NCBI GenBank assembly: GCA_020466095.1
Contig: CM035808.1
Span: 3,236,690-3,300,689 of the forward strand
DNA: 64,000 nucleotides
Direction of reading: 5' to 3'
Source: Chlorops oryzae
Taxonomy: Eukaryota; Arthropoda; Insecta; Diptera; Chloropidae
Every line of letters begins with the position of its first letter. Positions within the stretch are counted from its first letter, which is position 1. Of this stretch, positions 34,666 through 46,356 are shown piece by piece. The position numbers were made by a program, and so were the translations under genes. The notes beneath the pieces were generated by a model. That model was not told where the DNA came from. It saw nothing but the letters and a program-made list of their open reading frames with translations, and ran no database searches.

Positions 34666-36660
34666 ACTTAAAAACATTATAAAAATTAATTTGGATTTTG
34701 TAAAGATAAAAAGGGATCTGAAGGATATGAAACTGTTTTTCGGAACATATCTACCATTTAAAAAAGAATTCAATATTGAAAAAAGAACAAAAATAAATTA
34801 AAATAAAATAAAAAATTAAATTCATTGCATCAATTACCTAATACAAAAAATTAAGTCGAATTGGCAAAATACTTAAGACCGCAAATAAATAATTAAATCT
34901 GGAAAATTTTGTATGCAAACAATCCAGACCTAAAGGAAATATTCGACTTTATAAATAAAACAGAGAGCCACATTGAAGACTGTTATAATAAAGATGCGAG
35001 GGGGATTTACATCCCTAGAGAGATGGGGATAAGATTAATACGAATAATTGAGGGAAAGTTAAACTGTGCGTGGGATGATTCTAATCGAAAACACTTAATC
35101 ATATTGACCAGGGTTATGGGAGAATAGCTGTCGGAATATCGGAACTGAAACCCAATAGAACGACTTCAAAAAACCGAAAACGAATCAAATTTTATAAAAC
35201 CTTTTCAAATCAATATTGGTTTCCATTTCCAATAAAATTTAACTCTGCCTTGGATTTCATGATATCCCTGAAATCAGCCGTATTTTGGTAAAAAATCTCT
35301 TCCAAGGAAGATAGATATTCTATCATTTTTGATCTCTTCTAGTGATTTGTTTATACAAATAGAGACAAAATGGAAATTTCTTCGGGTAGAGATAAAACTT
35401 AAGCGAATTATATTTTAGGGTCGTCAAGTAATAAACTCAATATAAATATAATTTATTAAAAAATCTAATAAACAATGCATCTTGAGGGCCTTCAAAACTC
35501 AAAACGGAATCAAGAATTATCTGAAATTCGAAAACAATTTTCATAATATTTATACGATTCGAAACCAATTAGAAGTTTGAGAAATCTTGCACGCAAAAAT
35601 ATCAATTGCTATCGTAATAAATTATTTTATATTAATACATCAAATCATTCGAGATATCGATTGAGGCGACCTGAAAGGAGAGCAACCAATCAACCATACG
35701 ACCAAACGACTAAGCCGACCGACGAATGGGCCGCTAGGCAGGGAATGCCTTTCCAGGAATCGTTGAATTCATGTCAATTGTTATTATCCATTTAATCCAT
35801 TGATATGACATTAAAGACGACGAAATTGTTTCCTGACATGACATATCAATTGGAATCGAGCCACGACGAGATGCCACACGCAGCGATACAAAGCGGCAAA
35901 AGAGAAAGTCAAAGTCTTTGCGCCCATGGGCTCCAACGGTGAATGCATATGTATGCATGTACAATATACATGTGTACCATGGAATTGAGTAGGTACCTTT
36001 GGCACAAAAGGGTTACAAATTAAATAGCACAATGGCAGTGAAGCAAGGCATGCAAAATTCACATTGCATGCTCGCTTTCACATCAAAAACAATTTGCCTT
36101 GCCATTCCATTGACATAATGCAAAAAAAGATATGTACTTCAAGCGCTTCAACGTCTGTCCGTCTGCCGGTCTGTCAGTCCGTTTGTCTGTTAGTCAGCCA
36201 GTCAGCCAGTTCTTCTGGCATGCTTACTAAACGTACTCGCCGCCTGTTAGTTCAACTGTTGTTCCTCTTCCATTGAAATGTAGTGCATTTGAGTGCTTCC
36301 CTACCTTTCCGCTGCAAATTCGAGCGTAACTGGAAAACTTTTTAATATTGAATTTAGTCATTATCATTAAAATGCACGATAAGCAATTTGCCTGTTCGTT
36401 GGTTCGTTCGTTCGTTGGTTCTTTCGCTTTGCATGCAAACATTTTGTTTTTGATGGATAACAAATTATAAGCAATTAATTAAGCACTAAGCACTAAGCAC
36501 CTTATAATGATAGGTTCGAGCATTTCGGCTCATTAACCAATCAATACCAATGGCCGGCCTATATCAATTTTTTAATAAATGCATTTGAAAAAGTGTGAAC
36601 AAACTTTCAAATTACACATTAGAAACGATAAGTGATTATGCTCGCACATTGTCATACAGT
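34666..36660. other. single-copy non-coding DNA
   Basis: A 72-residue plus frame at 34,909-35,127 (MYANNPDLKEIFDFINKTES) has balanced composition but no domain I know. 35,640-36,480 is a repeat-poor island with GTCAGCCAGTCAGCCAG and GGTTCGTTCGTTCGTTGG microsatellites. No supported gene. Confidence 0.35.
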
Positions 36661-37066
36661 CAGTGGCGTGTCCAGAGAAATTCATGGCGTCCGATTTGGA
36701 TGAAAATTTATATATAAAATAAGTGAAAAATTCTAAAAATTTTAGCACTAAAATTTTTTTTAAAAAAACTGGTCCTTTTTGGACCAGTTTGGAACTAGAC
36801 CAAAACAAGACTAGTTGTAATCCGTTTCTTGAAAAAATTTTGACGCCAAAATTCTTAGAATTTTTCACTTATTCTATATATAAATTTTCATCCAAATCGG
36901 ACGCCATGAATTTTTCGGATTTTTTTGATTTTTGGTCCATTTCTCTCTAAACTTCCTCTAGGCCCCCTCACCAATTTTTTTTGGTTTAATGTCTTATAAT
37001 TGTTCAATATACCACTGTGGAAAATTTAAGCACTATCAAAGCACTCTTTCTCTGGACATGGCACTG
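36661..37066. mobile_element. hAT MITE with perfect 8-bp TSD CATACAGT
   Basis: 406 bp with ends CAGTGGCGTGTCCAGAGAAA and its inverse (TCTCTGGACATGGCACTG). CATACAGT lies on both sides (36,653-36,660 and 37,067-37,074). Inside is a second, larger hairpin: TTCATGGCGTCCGATTTGGA with arms of about 65 bp mirrored at about 36,840-36,910. Confidence 0.92.
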
Positions 37067-37349
37067 CATACAGTGCCATTTTGATGACCCTTCATTTGTG
37101 AAGGGATATTTCAAGGACGTAGCTGGGAGTCTTTCGGAGCCGTATCCATACTGAAATCGCAGGACATTCTTGAAGGCCTAACATCTCTTCACAATTCCTC
37201 ACATGGTTAAAAATATAAAAAAAATTTTTTTTACTTCGTTTATTCTTGAAATCAAATTTGAAGCAAATTTGAAGAGAATTTAGGCCGTCTAGAGGCGGTC
37301 TTGGGAACTAAAGGGTTAAGTGAGATGCCTGATGAGCTCAGTTCAAAAA

Positions 37350-38272
37350 CAAGTAAGAAAGCTAAAGTCAGTCAAGCCCGACTTTGAAATACCCAGCGTC
37401 CCGACGTTATGAGCGCACTATGTTTTGCTTCTCTATTTGTTGGCGTGGCAGTGGGAGGGCCACATAAATTATTTCCCTACACCTTTCATTCGCCTTGGTG
37501 AACCTATGTTGCGAATTTGAAGCTTCTACGCCTTTTACTTCGCAAGTTACGAAAATTCTCCATTTGTGGGCGTGGCAGTGGGCGGGCTACATAAATTTTT
37601 GTTCCTACACCTTTCATTTGCCTTGGTCAACCTATGTTGCGAATTTAAAGCTTCTACGCCTTTTACTTCACAAGTTACGAAAAATCTTCATTTGTGGGCG
37701 TGGCAGGGGGCGGGCCAGGTAAATTTTTTGCCTACACCTTTGATTTGCCTTGGTCAACCTATGTTGCGAATTTAAAGCTTCTACGCCTTTTACTTCACAA
37801 GATACGAAAAATCTCCATTTGTGGGCGTGGCAGTGGGCGGGCCATATAAATTTTTTTCCTACACCTTTCATTCGCCTTGGTCAACCTATGTTGCGAATTT
37901 GAAGCTTCTACGCCTTTTACTTCACAAGTTACGATAAGACCTTATTTGTGGGCTTATTTGTGGGCGTGGCTCACGGAGGGCGGCGTCAATTTTTTTCCAG
38001 GATGTGTCCCTTTTTGTAGTTTACCAGTACACCAAATATCAATGAAATGTGTTGAGTGGTTCGCTAGTTACAGGCATTTTACTGAAAACACATTATATTC
38101 ATTTGTGGGCGTAGCAGTGGGCGGATGTCTCCCATTTTTACTTAGGATCATACTCGGATCCCGATATACCTGTGTGCCAAATTTCGACTTGATTGGTCCA
38201 GCCGTTTCGGAGGAGATCCGACCACGGACGGACGGACAGACGGACAGACCCGCTTACGCTGGGTATAAAAAT
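37350..38272 (+). mobile_element. TACCCAGC/GCTGGGTA element, long copy
   Basis: The left region GTAAGAAAGCTAAAGTCAGT then AATACCCAGCGTCCCGACG; the right end GCTTACGCTGGGTATAAAAA. TACCCAGCGT and ACGCTGGGTA are inverted. It holds a 127-bp tandem array (37,481-37,975) and CGGACGGACGGACAGACGGA. Frames such as 37,877-38,299 run through the array and are not genes. Superfamily undetermined. Confidence 0.8.
37481..37975 (+). repeat. 127-bp tandem repeat, about four units
   Basis: Unit starts ACCTTTCATTCGCCTTGG and contains GTGGGCGTGGCAGTGGGCGG. Unit starts lie at 37,481, 37,609, 37,736 and 37,863, i.e. spacing 128, 127, 127. Units are highly similar. Confidence 0.92.
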
Positions 38273-39013
38273 GATATCCAAAGCAGAAGCTGCTCGTGAT
38301 TAGGGTTTCACAGATTTATGATTCAAAAGTTTATAATTTTCCTTGTACTTACAAAAAAAAAAATGATTCAATCTCTTAACCCTCTAATGCCACTTTTTTT
38401 CAATGAAAAGTTCAGATATGACTAATTTTGGGTAGAAAAACACGAATCTGAAATTATTATTATAAGTTTTTTTTTGGTAATTTGTTCGAAAAAAGTTCGG
38501 CTAGAGACGCAGCCAGGAATTAGAGGGTTAAGAAATCAACATTTCGAAATTCAGAATCTTCAATTCTTAAGTACTTCAGCAACGATTCTGTGCTCATACC
38601 CTTGTAACTAATACGTTTTTCAATTAAAAATTGTTCAAGTTCATTAAATTTCGAATGCATAAAATCGTTCTTAAATCAGCTCAGTTCTTCTTGACGTTAA
38701 GTTTATTTTTGTTTTTTTTACTCTGAAATAAGTTTTCTTTAAGCCGAAGCGCTTCGAGAGTTCAAACAGCCAAGGCATTTGCTCCAAGCATTGTTCACAC
38801 TTCCCATAATCCTGCCTTGAAAATGCAAGCCATCTCCTTTTGTGAACCGCAACGGCTTATCCATCATGCAGGTGTGAATGATTCATTAATCTTTCACTTT
38901 TTTATGGCGCGTAGCGAATTCTCTGACGTGGTTATGAGGCGTGTTTGCTCTCATGTAACATCTTCATTAAGAAATTCAGAGTCATTCTGACGGTTGAATT
39001 GCCTGCTCTTTTT

Positions 39014-39049
<36 letters not shown>

Positions 39050-40644
39050 AAGTTTCTTAACGGAATTTGTAATGGAACTTATAATTAATTGAAATTTATT
39101 TTTGGAGTGCAGCATTAAGATCAGAGGATGGAGAAATCTCATTTCAATGGAAATTGTATGGTATTTAAGGGTCTGAGAACTGAAAGTCGGCGTCTTTTTG
39201 TCTTTGTGAAACTTTCAAAAAGTCTTTCAAGCAGAAAAACCTGTTTATCGTACTCCTCTTCATAAGAACAGGGATACAAAGGAATGATATGAATTGCTTT
39301 AAAGAAGACTGTGAGCTTACCAATATATTTCCGCTTGGGTGGTTGTTCAAAATGTTGATGTATCGCTTAGCACTAACAGCACTTACCTTGAGACGCCACA
39401 CATTTCATTCGACACTGAAAGACAATTGAAAAACGTTTAGTGAAAAACATAAAATTTTCATTAATTTCACCTTTCAGCGCATCCGATCGGTTTTCATCGC
39501 ATTTTCTCATCATAATTCCTCCTAATGCAATCGATTCTTCATGCACCCGACGAACGCACGAACAACTCAAATATTCCCGGCTCTCGCAGTCTTTTCATAT
39601 CAATTTAACAAATTGACTCATTTCGCCGGCTTCTGTGTAACGAAACGTGGCTATAACGGCAGAAATAATGATCACACGATAGCAACACCCGCGCACATGC
39701 ACTCGCGCACATACATACATATGTGTATGTGTATATGAACAATAGAATTTTTTTTTTTCATTTTCTCTTTTAAGCATTTCACTGGAAATTGGCAAAAGTC
39801 AAATCGAAATTGTGGCGCATGGAAGCGTCGGAGTCGAAGGAGTTCGTTCCCAGCTGCATGCTTCGAACTTGTTGGCTTATTGCGCAGTTGTATTAACGTT
39901 TGTTAATGGCAAGCGAAGTGCGATTTAAGTGAATTCTTTCGACAAAATTGCAGTAGCTGGGACAGATGACTGATTTTATTGATTATTTAGTTCTTATTTG
40001 TGTTTTCTCTTCGTACGAAAGTAAAAGGAATTATTTCATTCACAACAATTGCGGACACTGAAAGAGGGAAAACTAAAATTAGTGATGGCAGTAGAGCTGC
40101 AGAAACAATCAATTGCACTATCGATAATAGTGTTGCAACGAATGACAATTTGGTTTTGCGATCGGACATAGAGAAAAATATTGTGCAAAAATTTAATTGA
40201 TATGAAAAGAAATCCATTAAAAAGGGACGATTAATAGTTGAAATAATCAAGGTTGAGGAACTTTTAAAGTTTTCTTTTAAAACAACATTTGCAAATAGTA
40301 TTTTAAAGGGATGCGCGGAAAGAACTGCTTCATAATGCTAGGCGATCTGATTATTATAGCAAATTTGATAAAAAGGGAAACTTCTCGACACTACTGTTTG
40401 GATGTTTATAAAGTTTAATAATTTTAAAAGGTTTTTTAGAATAACTTTTCATTTCTTAAATCATCGATAATAGCGCTGAGGTGAAAAATCGATCTTCTTT
40501 TTCTAGAAAAGTTCAAAATGCTTGACAGGAATGAATTTTAATTTAAAAAAAATACCTAAATATGCGAATATTTTAAACCAACCATATTTCGACTCAAGCT
40601 ATTCTTTCACATGACCACAGAGATATAAAACCCGTATTTAATTA
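38273..40644. other. single-copy non-coding DNA
   Basis: 38,740-39,980 is a repeat-poor island with a CT repeat at 39,019-39,044 and CACATACATACATATGTGTA near 39,708. Frames here are low-complexity. No supported gene. Confidence 0.4.
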
Positions 40645-40984
40645 CAGTAAAAATCGGTTATAACGATACCGCTTATAACGATTATCGGTTATAGCGATGA
40701 ACATTTTAGATAAAGTTTGGTTCTTCTTAATTTCTGTTAGAGGCCATTTACACGTTAAGACATTTCGATAATGAAACACACTTTTTGTGGGCTAGGGACG
40801 CACGGGGATGTGTGGTGTGGTAGCGTTTTCCTCTCTTCCTCCTGCCTCCCTTGCCATCGAAAATTTGTTTCATTATCGAAATGTCTTAACGTGTAAATAG
40901 CGTGTTACCGGATATAGCGATTATCGGTTATAACGATGGATTTTGCTGGTCCCTTCGACATCGTTATAACCGATTTCCTACACT
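40645..40984. mobile_element. MITE (CAGTAAAAATCGGTTATAAC ends) with nested MITE
   Basis: Left end CAGTAAAAATCGGTTATAAC, right end ATCGTTATAACCGATTTCCT then ACACT, both next to TA: Tc1/mariner-like. CGGTTATAACGAT motifs repeat inside. It is interrupted at 40,741-40,902 by another foldback element. Confidence 0.75.
40741..40902. mobile_element. foldback MITE (GGCCATTTACACGTTAAGAC ends)
   Basis: About 160 bp. Arms of 33-37 bp, GGCCATTTACACGTTAAGAC then ATTTCGATAATGAAACA, perfectly mirrored at TGTTTCATTATCGAAATGTC. GTTA on both sides may be its target duplication. The loop is GC-rich. Confidence 0.8.
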
Positions 40985-42423
40985 ATAAAAATTCATCTTT
41001 TCTTGACTCCTATCCTCTTTGTGACCAACTTACTTCTATTTCGAAAATGAATGATAAAATATGACAAGGAAAGGAGGCTTTACTGTGTTGACTGATTATT
41101 TTGTCTCTAAATTAGCGCGAACAAAGACATTTATGGCTTATTGAATACAAAAAAAAAAGCAGAAAGCTCGCGATTCTTCTCCTTTTCTTTTTTTTTTTTG
41201 CATATTTAAAGAAGATTTTTGCGGTCTTGTCAGCATCTTTTAAGCCCCTTCTACAGTAGTAATGAACTACTTGGTGTTTTTCAACAAAAGATATTCTTTT
41301 CAAGAAACTGATCAAAGCCTCAAATTTATGAGTTTTTTTTTTTTGGGGGGAGAAAATGGAGCAAAAGAAACAGAATAAAGTAGCCAATAAATTGAGCATA
41401 AAAACCCGAATTTCTTTGAACCGCAAAACCACGCTTATGTATTTTATAATCACATACATATATGCATACATATGTATATATATTTAGGAGTATTTTTCTT
41501 CTATGCTACAAATTGATATTTTGACGATGCCATAAATTGAAAGATAAATATTAATTTACGAGAGCCGCTCCAATCAATGTCTCAAAGCCCGTGAACCATG
41601 CGGCTCTCTCGGCTCACATTCAGACAGTGATTTTTTTTTTTCAATTCTTCGCTTAAGACGATGATTATGATGTTTTAGTTGTTATTGTTGTTTTCGTTTT
41701 GGTTTTTGTTGCCTGTTGCCTGTCTTAAGAACGCTCGTAATATTAATTAATTATTACTTATTGCCGAACCGAATACACAGCAGAGAATCCGAAACGTTCA
41801 AATTGCCGTAATGCTCACGAAGGTGAGAAATCAATTTTCGAAATCTGACTCCGACTGACTGGCTGGGTAAAAGGCAGCCGGCAGCGTCTTACGAAAAAGG
41901 AATGGGAAAAAAAAATGAGAAGGCTCCTCGGCTGGACGCTTGCTTATGGCAAAAGTGTCGAGGATTGAATGTTGTTTCACAGCTCCACAATGATCCAGTC
42001 AGTATTATTCCATTTGAGTTTCGGGGTAATCGTGCGGAATTGTTTTCTGAGTTTCTCTCTCTCGACGTTTATTAGGATAAGAACGTGAAACATAATTATT
42101 AAGCCGAGACGAGACGTCGTTGTTTCTACCCATAATAAATGTATTAGAGCTGGGAACGCCTACTCTTCGAAACGGACTGGTCGAATTGTAGGCCGGTAAA
42201 CAAAAGATTCGCTGTATTTTTTTTGGCGCGTTTCGTGTTCGCTGGAATTTATTTCTCTTTATTCATTTTTTTTTTTTTATTCTTTTATTTATGAAATCCA
42301 AGAAAAAGGAGTTCACAGTTTTGTTATGAAAATGAAATTAAGTTGCTTTGTGTGGTGTCGAAAAACAATTAATTTGAAATTACGAGGGTCTATCCATTAT
42401 TTTAGAGTTCGTTAGATCAATGT
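40985..42423. other. single-copy non-coding DNA
   Basis: 41,480-42,230 is a repeat-poor island (GGTAAAAGGCAGCCGGCAGC, GAGACGAGACGTCGTTG). The frame at 41,112-41,471 spans A/T runs and is not convincing. No supported gene. Confidence 0.4.
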
Positions 42424-42427
42424 TTAA

Positions 42428-43165
42428 GGGGGTCTTCTCATTGAGCAACTTTTTTTTTCGACTTTTTTTTTTTTTGCATTTATTTATAGCTTGGGTAGTT
42501 GTGAATATGCCCCTAAAAGGATTTTTTGAAATTCGAAATAGTTTAGAGGATATAGCCTTCTTTGTCGAGCAAGATCTGCGCTAAAACGAGTAATTTTTGC
42601 GTTGCTTCAAACTTTAAACGCGTTTATCTCGAAACCACGTTTTTCGAACTGGCGGCCATGATATCTCCAGTTCAACTGAACCGATTTTCATGAAACAAAG
42701 TGGAATCGACGCAGAATTGTCACCATTCTCGGGTGAACCTCGACCATAATTTTAAAAAATTTTTTACTATTTTTTTTTTTACACTAAACTACAAAAAAAA
42801 AGCCCGAAATTGAAATTTTTTTTTGAATGGCCGCCATTTTGTCAAAAAAAATCACAAAATTAAGCTTGAGGTTCACCCGAGAATTACATCTATACTGATT
42901 ATAACCCCGTTTTTTTTTTCCATTTCGGACGCTCCGGAGACCCGGAATCGTGGCCGCCGTGACGGCACCTTTTTTTCACCACCAACTTTGAAGTCTCATT
43001 ACTTTTTGAACAGCCCACGTATCGAGGCAAAAAAAATTTTTTTTATTTACTTTGAACCTTTTGTAATACAATAAATAAAAAAAGTTTTCAATTATTCTTT
43101 GCGTTTTCAAATAAGAATTTTTTTAAAAAGGGTCCAAAAAACGGGTTTTCAATGAGAAGACCCCC
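42428..43165. mobile_element. piggyBac-like non-autonomous element with TTAA target
   Basis: 738 bp with perfect 17-bp inverted ends GGGGGTCTTCTCATTGA / TCAATGAGAAGACCCCC, flanked on both sides by TTAA (42,424-42,427 and 43,166-43,169). TTAA duplication with G/C-run ends is the piggyBac signature. A second inverted pair (TTCTCGGGTGAACCTC / GAGGTTCACCCGAGAA) lies inside. No transposase. Confidence 0.82.
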
Positions 43166-43169
43166 TTAA

Positions 43170-44306
43170 CCTTTAGGAACTTAACAAAATTCTTGAAATT
43201 CGAAATTTCTACTCGGAATCAATATTTCTGATACAAAACAAAAACTATTTCCGAATAATTATAATTTAATATAAAATTAATCATTTTTAATTATTGTAAA
43301 AAAAAATCGATCACCTGTTGTATTTCGCCCGAAAAAAAAAACGGAAATAATATTTCATATCAGAATATAGAATTCAATAAAAAAATTTTCTGTTTCGGGG
43401 TATCCACTCATCGACGGCGATCAATTCGAGCCATCTGGTACCCTTTAATCATGATCGAATCAATTTTTTCATCATTTTTTTAATTTCTCAAATGTGCAAT
43501 TTCCTACAAGGAAAAAAAGGAATTGGTTATGAAAAGGCAACATGTGGCGTTTTCCTCATTTTTCTACATGAACGATACGTCCTTTGAGCTTGCAAAATTT
43601 CGATCATGAAATGGCGAAGGTCAACGGATCATGCCAAGCTACCTTCAGTATATTCTGCTTTAATGCTTAATAATAATTTAACTGGAATTATTGGAATATT
43701 CCTGCGTATATGGAGATTTTTTTAACTTTTCTCTCATTAATCAAATACCATTACAATTTTTTTTTGCAATCAATGGGTGTTGAAAGGGCACTCAATCTTA
43801 AAGTTAGAACAGTTTTTCGCTTCATTTTAGTCCATAAAAATACACACAAGCTTGACAAAAGCGTGCTCTTGTTATTCATTTATTTGATTTGAATTTTATA
43901 TTATTTATATTATTTTTATTTTTTCAATATTCAGGTGAGGCGGGTTTACAATATTTTTTTTTTTAAATAACACATTTACTTCGTTAAGACACCTCGAGGT
44001 TAGATCTAACCATCCAACCATCATGCGTTGAACCGTGCCTGAAGAACAAAAAATTTTTGTGAGTGCCTAAAAGTATGCACTGTAATTTTGAATCTTCGTT
44101 AAAAATTACACTGAGTAACAAAAATTAATAACCAGTTTCAAATATCGAAATAATGCAAACTACTTTAGCTACCGAAAGGTTTTGTTTTTAAGGAAAATTA
44201 AATAATAGAAATATTTTTAATTTTTGTCAGTGAAAAGATTTCCTCCAAGTGGCTTTTATGAATGAATGAAGTGGACCATTAAAATGAGGATTTAATTATG
44301 GTATTA
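43170..44306. other. non-coding, no gene seen
   Basis: AT-rich. No recognisable element or frame with protein-like composition. Confidence 0.4.
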
Positions 44307-44479
44307 CAGTCAAACTTCCATATCATCGAACCACCATTATCCAAAGAAATAGTTCGAGTTATAGAGACTTCGAGTTAGGGAAACGATATTTTATATAAAA
44401 CATTCGCTACTGCCACCCGATTCAGTCCGAGTTATAAAAAATTATATTTGGAGAAGTTCGAGTTGTGGAAGTTTGACTG
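44307..44479. mobile_element. Tc1/mariner-like MITE (CAGTCAAACTTCC ends)
   Basis: 173 bp with ends CAGTCAAACTTCCATATCAT and its inverse (GTTGTGGAAGTTTGACTG), TA on both sides. TTCGAGTTATAGAGACTTCG motifs recur inside. Confidence 0.85.
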
Positions 44480-44595
44480 TAGTTTTTATAAAAATTATTT
44501 TGAAAGTATTTTTTAAAAAAAAAAAAATTTTTAAAATAAAATAAAAATATGAACCATGTAAAAAGGCTCACATAAAACTAGTTCGTTTTCTTAAG

Positions 44596-45850
44596 GGAGT
44601 ATTCTAAATATTCCCGGGGATTTTTTTCTGTGCAAAATCGAACAAAATTCTCCCATTCTAAGCACACAGGAGAAGTGAATATAAAGGAACCAAGTATTTT
44701 GAACATTTTTAAGCAAATTTTTTCTTTAATTGATGCATTAGAATACTTCCTTTTCCCGCAAATTAGTTTTCTACACTGAAAAAATTTTGCACGTTGTTTT
44801 CTACGATAGGAAGACGTAGAAAAATATAATAGAATCTACGTAAAATACAATAAGTTTTACTGTAAATATAATAGTTTCTACTGTGGAAGAAATATGTCCC
44901 ATCATAGTTTTACGATTAAAATATCTAGAATCTACGATGGAAATGTCATAGAATCTACGTAAAATACAATAATTTCTACTGTCAATCTAATAGTTTCTAC
45001 TGTTCCCACTTATATTGATATAATAAAACTAGCAAGCTCAAATCATATCACGCGATGGCTAGTTGAAGTGTTCTAGACTTATAATCTGGAAGGTCCGAGT
45101 TCGAACCCTGTCACAGGCCAAAGAAATTGGTGAAAAATTGAGAATTAAACAGGCAAGTAAATTTCAAGAAAAAGTACGGGGAACAGAAAGTAAGTTGCCA
45201 ACCAATAAATAGTTGCTTTCATCGCGCCTTCAAAACGTCACGCAGCAAGCTCTTTCAAGAAATTCCTAAAGAATTTTTTTTTTATTTTTTAAGCATACAA
45301 ATTTTGGTAAAATCTTTTATTTCTCAGTTTTTTAAATAATTATGGTATTCTCCTTAAAAGTTAAAAGATTGAAAAATCAGTAAAAGTGTAAAATTTTTCA
45401 TACGAAAATTTTTTCAATAATTTATCAAGCTTTTGATTTACGATTTTTCGAAGTTTTCGGGCAAATACACGTTTAAGGAAGACCAATAAATGTAAATTAA
45501 ATTCTACTTTTCAAAAAAAAAAAACAAAGAAAAAAAAAATAGCTCGCTGGAGCAGGGATCGAAATGTACTTCAAGATTTGAAACGTAGTCCTATGATTTG
45601 GTAGTATTCCTATGATTTGATCGTAGTTAATATGAATTCACATCATAGTTCCTAAGATGGAATATCGTTAAATCTACGTAGTATATGTTGAAATCAATGG
45701 CATTCTCATCGTAGAAATACTGCAAATTTGTTAGAATCTATGATGTCTGCATTGGACTATATCAATTCGATATATGATTCTACTCGGATATAATTCTACT
45801 GGAGTTTTTGTCTAAGGAAAAAATTTCTCGAGAATATTCATTGAGAACAG
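44596..45850. mobile_element. composite of AATATTC-end MITE and a TCTACG-rich element
   Basis: The outer words TATTCTAAATATTCCCGGGG (44,596) and CTCGAGAATATTCATTGAGA (about 45,828) are inverted ends of the CAGCCCGATTCTGA family. Inside are many AGAATCTACGTAAAATACAA and TAGTTTCTACTGT motifs on the left, with inverse versions at about 45,580-45,790. A tRNA-like segment sits between them. Probably a nested stack; exact limits uncertain. Confidence 0.5.
45046..45118 (+). mobile_element. tRNA-like SINE head, family S3
   Basis: GATGGCTAGTTGAAGTGTTC (A box TGGCTAGTTG) followed by GGTCCGAGTTCGAACCCTG (B box AGTTCGAACCC), with TAGACTTATAATCTG in the position of an anticodon arm. The T and acceptor stems do not pair cleanly, so this is a tRNA-derived element rather than a working tRNA gene. 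The downstream body may run to about 45,230. Confidence 0.5.
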
Positions 45851-46191
45851 GGCTATATAAGATTTCTTTATTAATGGCACAAAGCTTCTTTCTATGTTTT
45901 TCTTTTCCTCAAATAGTTTTTTCAAGAGTACCGGGCACATCACAAACACAACGGCGACTTCCACCGGTGAATTTTTAAGGTACTTCCCCACTTTGCAAGT
46001 AAAGCGCTTTTACTTCCTGAAGAAGCAAGGTTTCTTCCTCCAAAAATTTCTATCAGAACAATTTTTCTTGCTGAAAATGCTTTTTAATCAACCACACTTG
46101 GCAAGCGAAAGGAAAATACTTGAAGCGCAGCCTAAGCACCTTTTAAAAAACTGAATTATAACAAAAAAAAACAATTTTTTGTAATATAAAA

Positions 46192-46197
46192 TTTATT
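46192..46197 (-). promoter_or_regulatory. polyadenylation signal of the ten-cysteine gene
   Basis: AATAAA on the minus strand, about 160 bp after the stop codon at 46,357. Its position fits a short 3' UTR. Confidence 0.5.
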
Positions 46198-46356
46198 TTG
46201 AAAAAACAAAAATATATTTTCCAATCCTTAAGAAGTAAATTTCGCTACTATTTACAATGTAAAATCCTTTTACAATTAATTAAAGCTTAGCTTTTTGGGT
46301 CGCTCAGAAGACCATCCAGTCTCATTTTGTTTTCATCAGCACCGCGGATTCAATTC

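Noticed and set aside
37877..38299. 140-residue plus-strand frame
   Set aside because: It lies within the TACCCAGC element and its 127-bp array; the repeated NLCCEFEASTPFTSQVT is simply the tandem unit translated.
45894..46154. 86-residue Phe/Lys-rich plus-strand frame next to the ten-cysteine gene
   Set aside because: Low-complexity composition, no domain, no splice or regulatory context. It ends just before the 3' end of the minus-strand gene.
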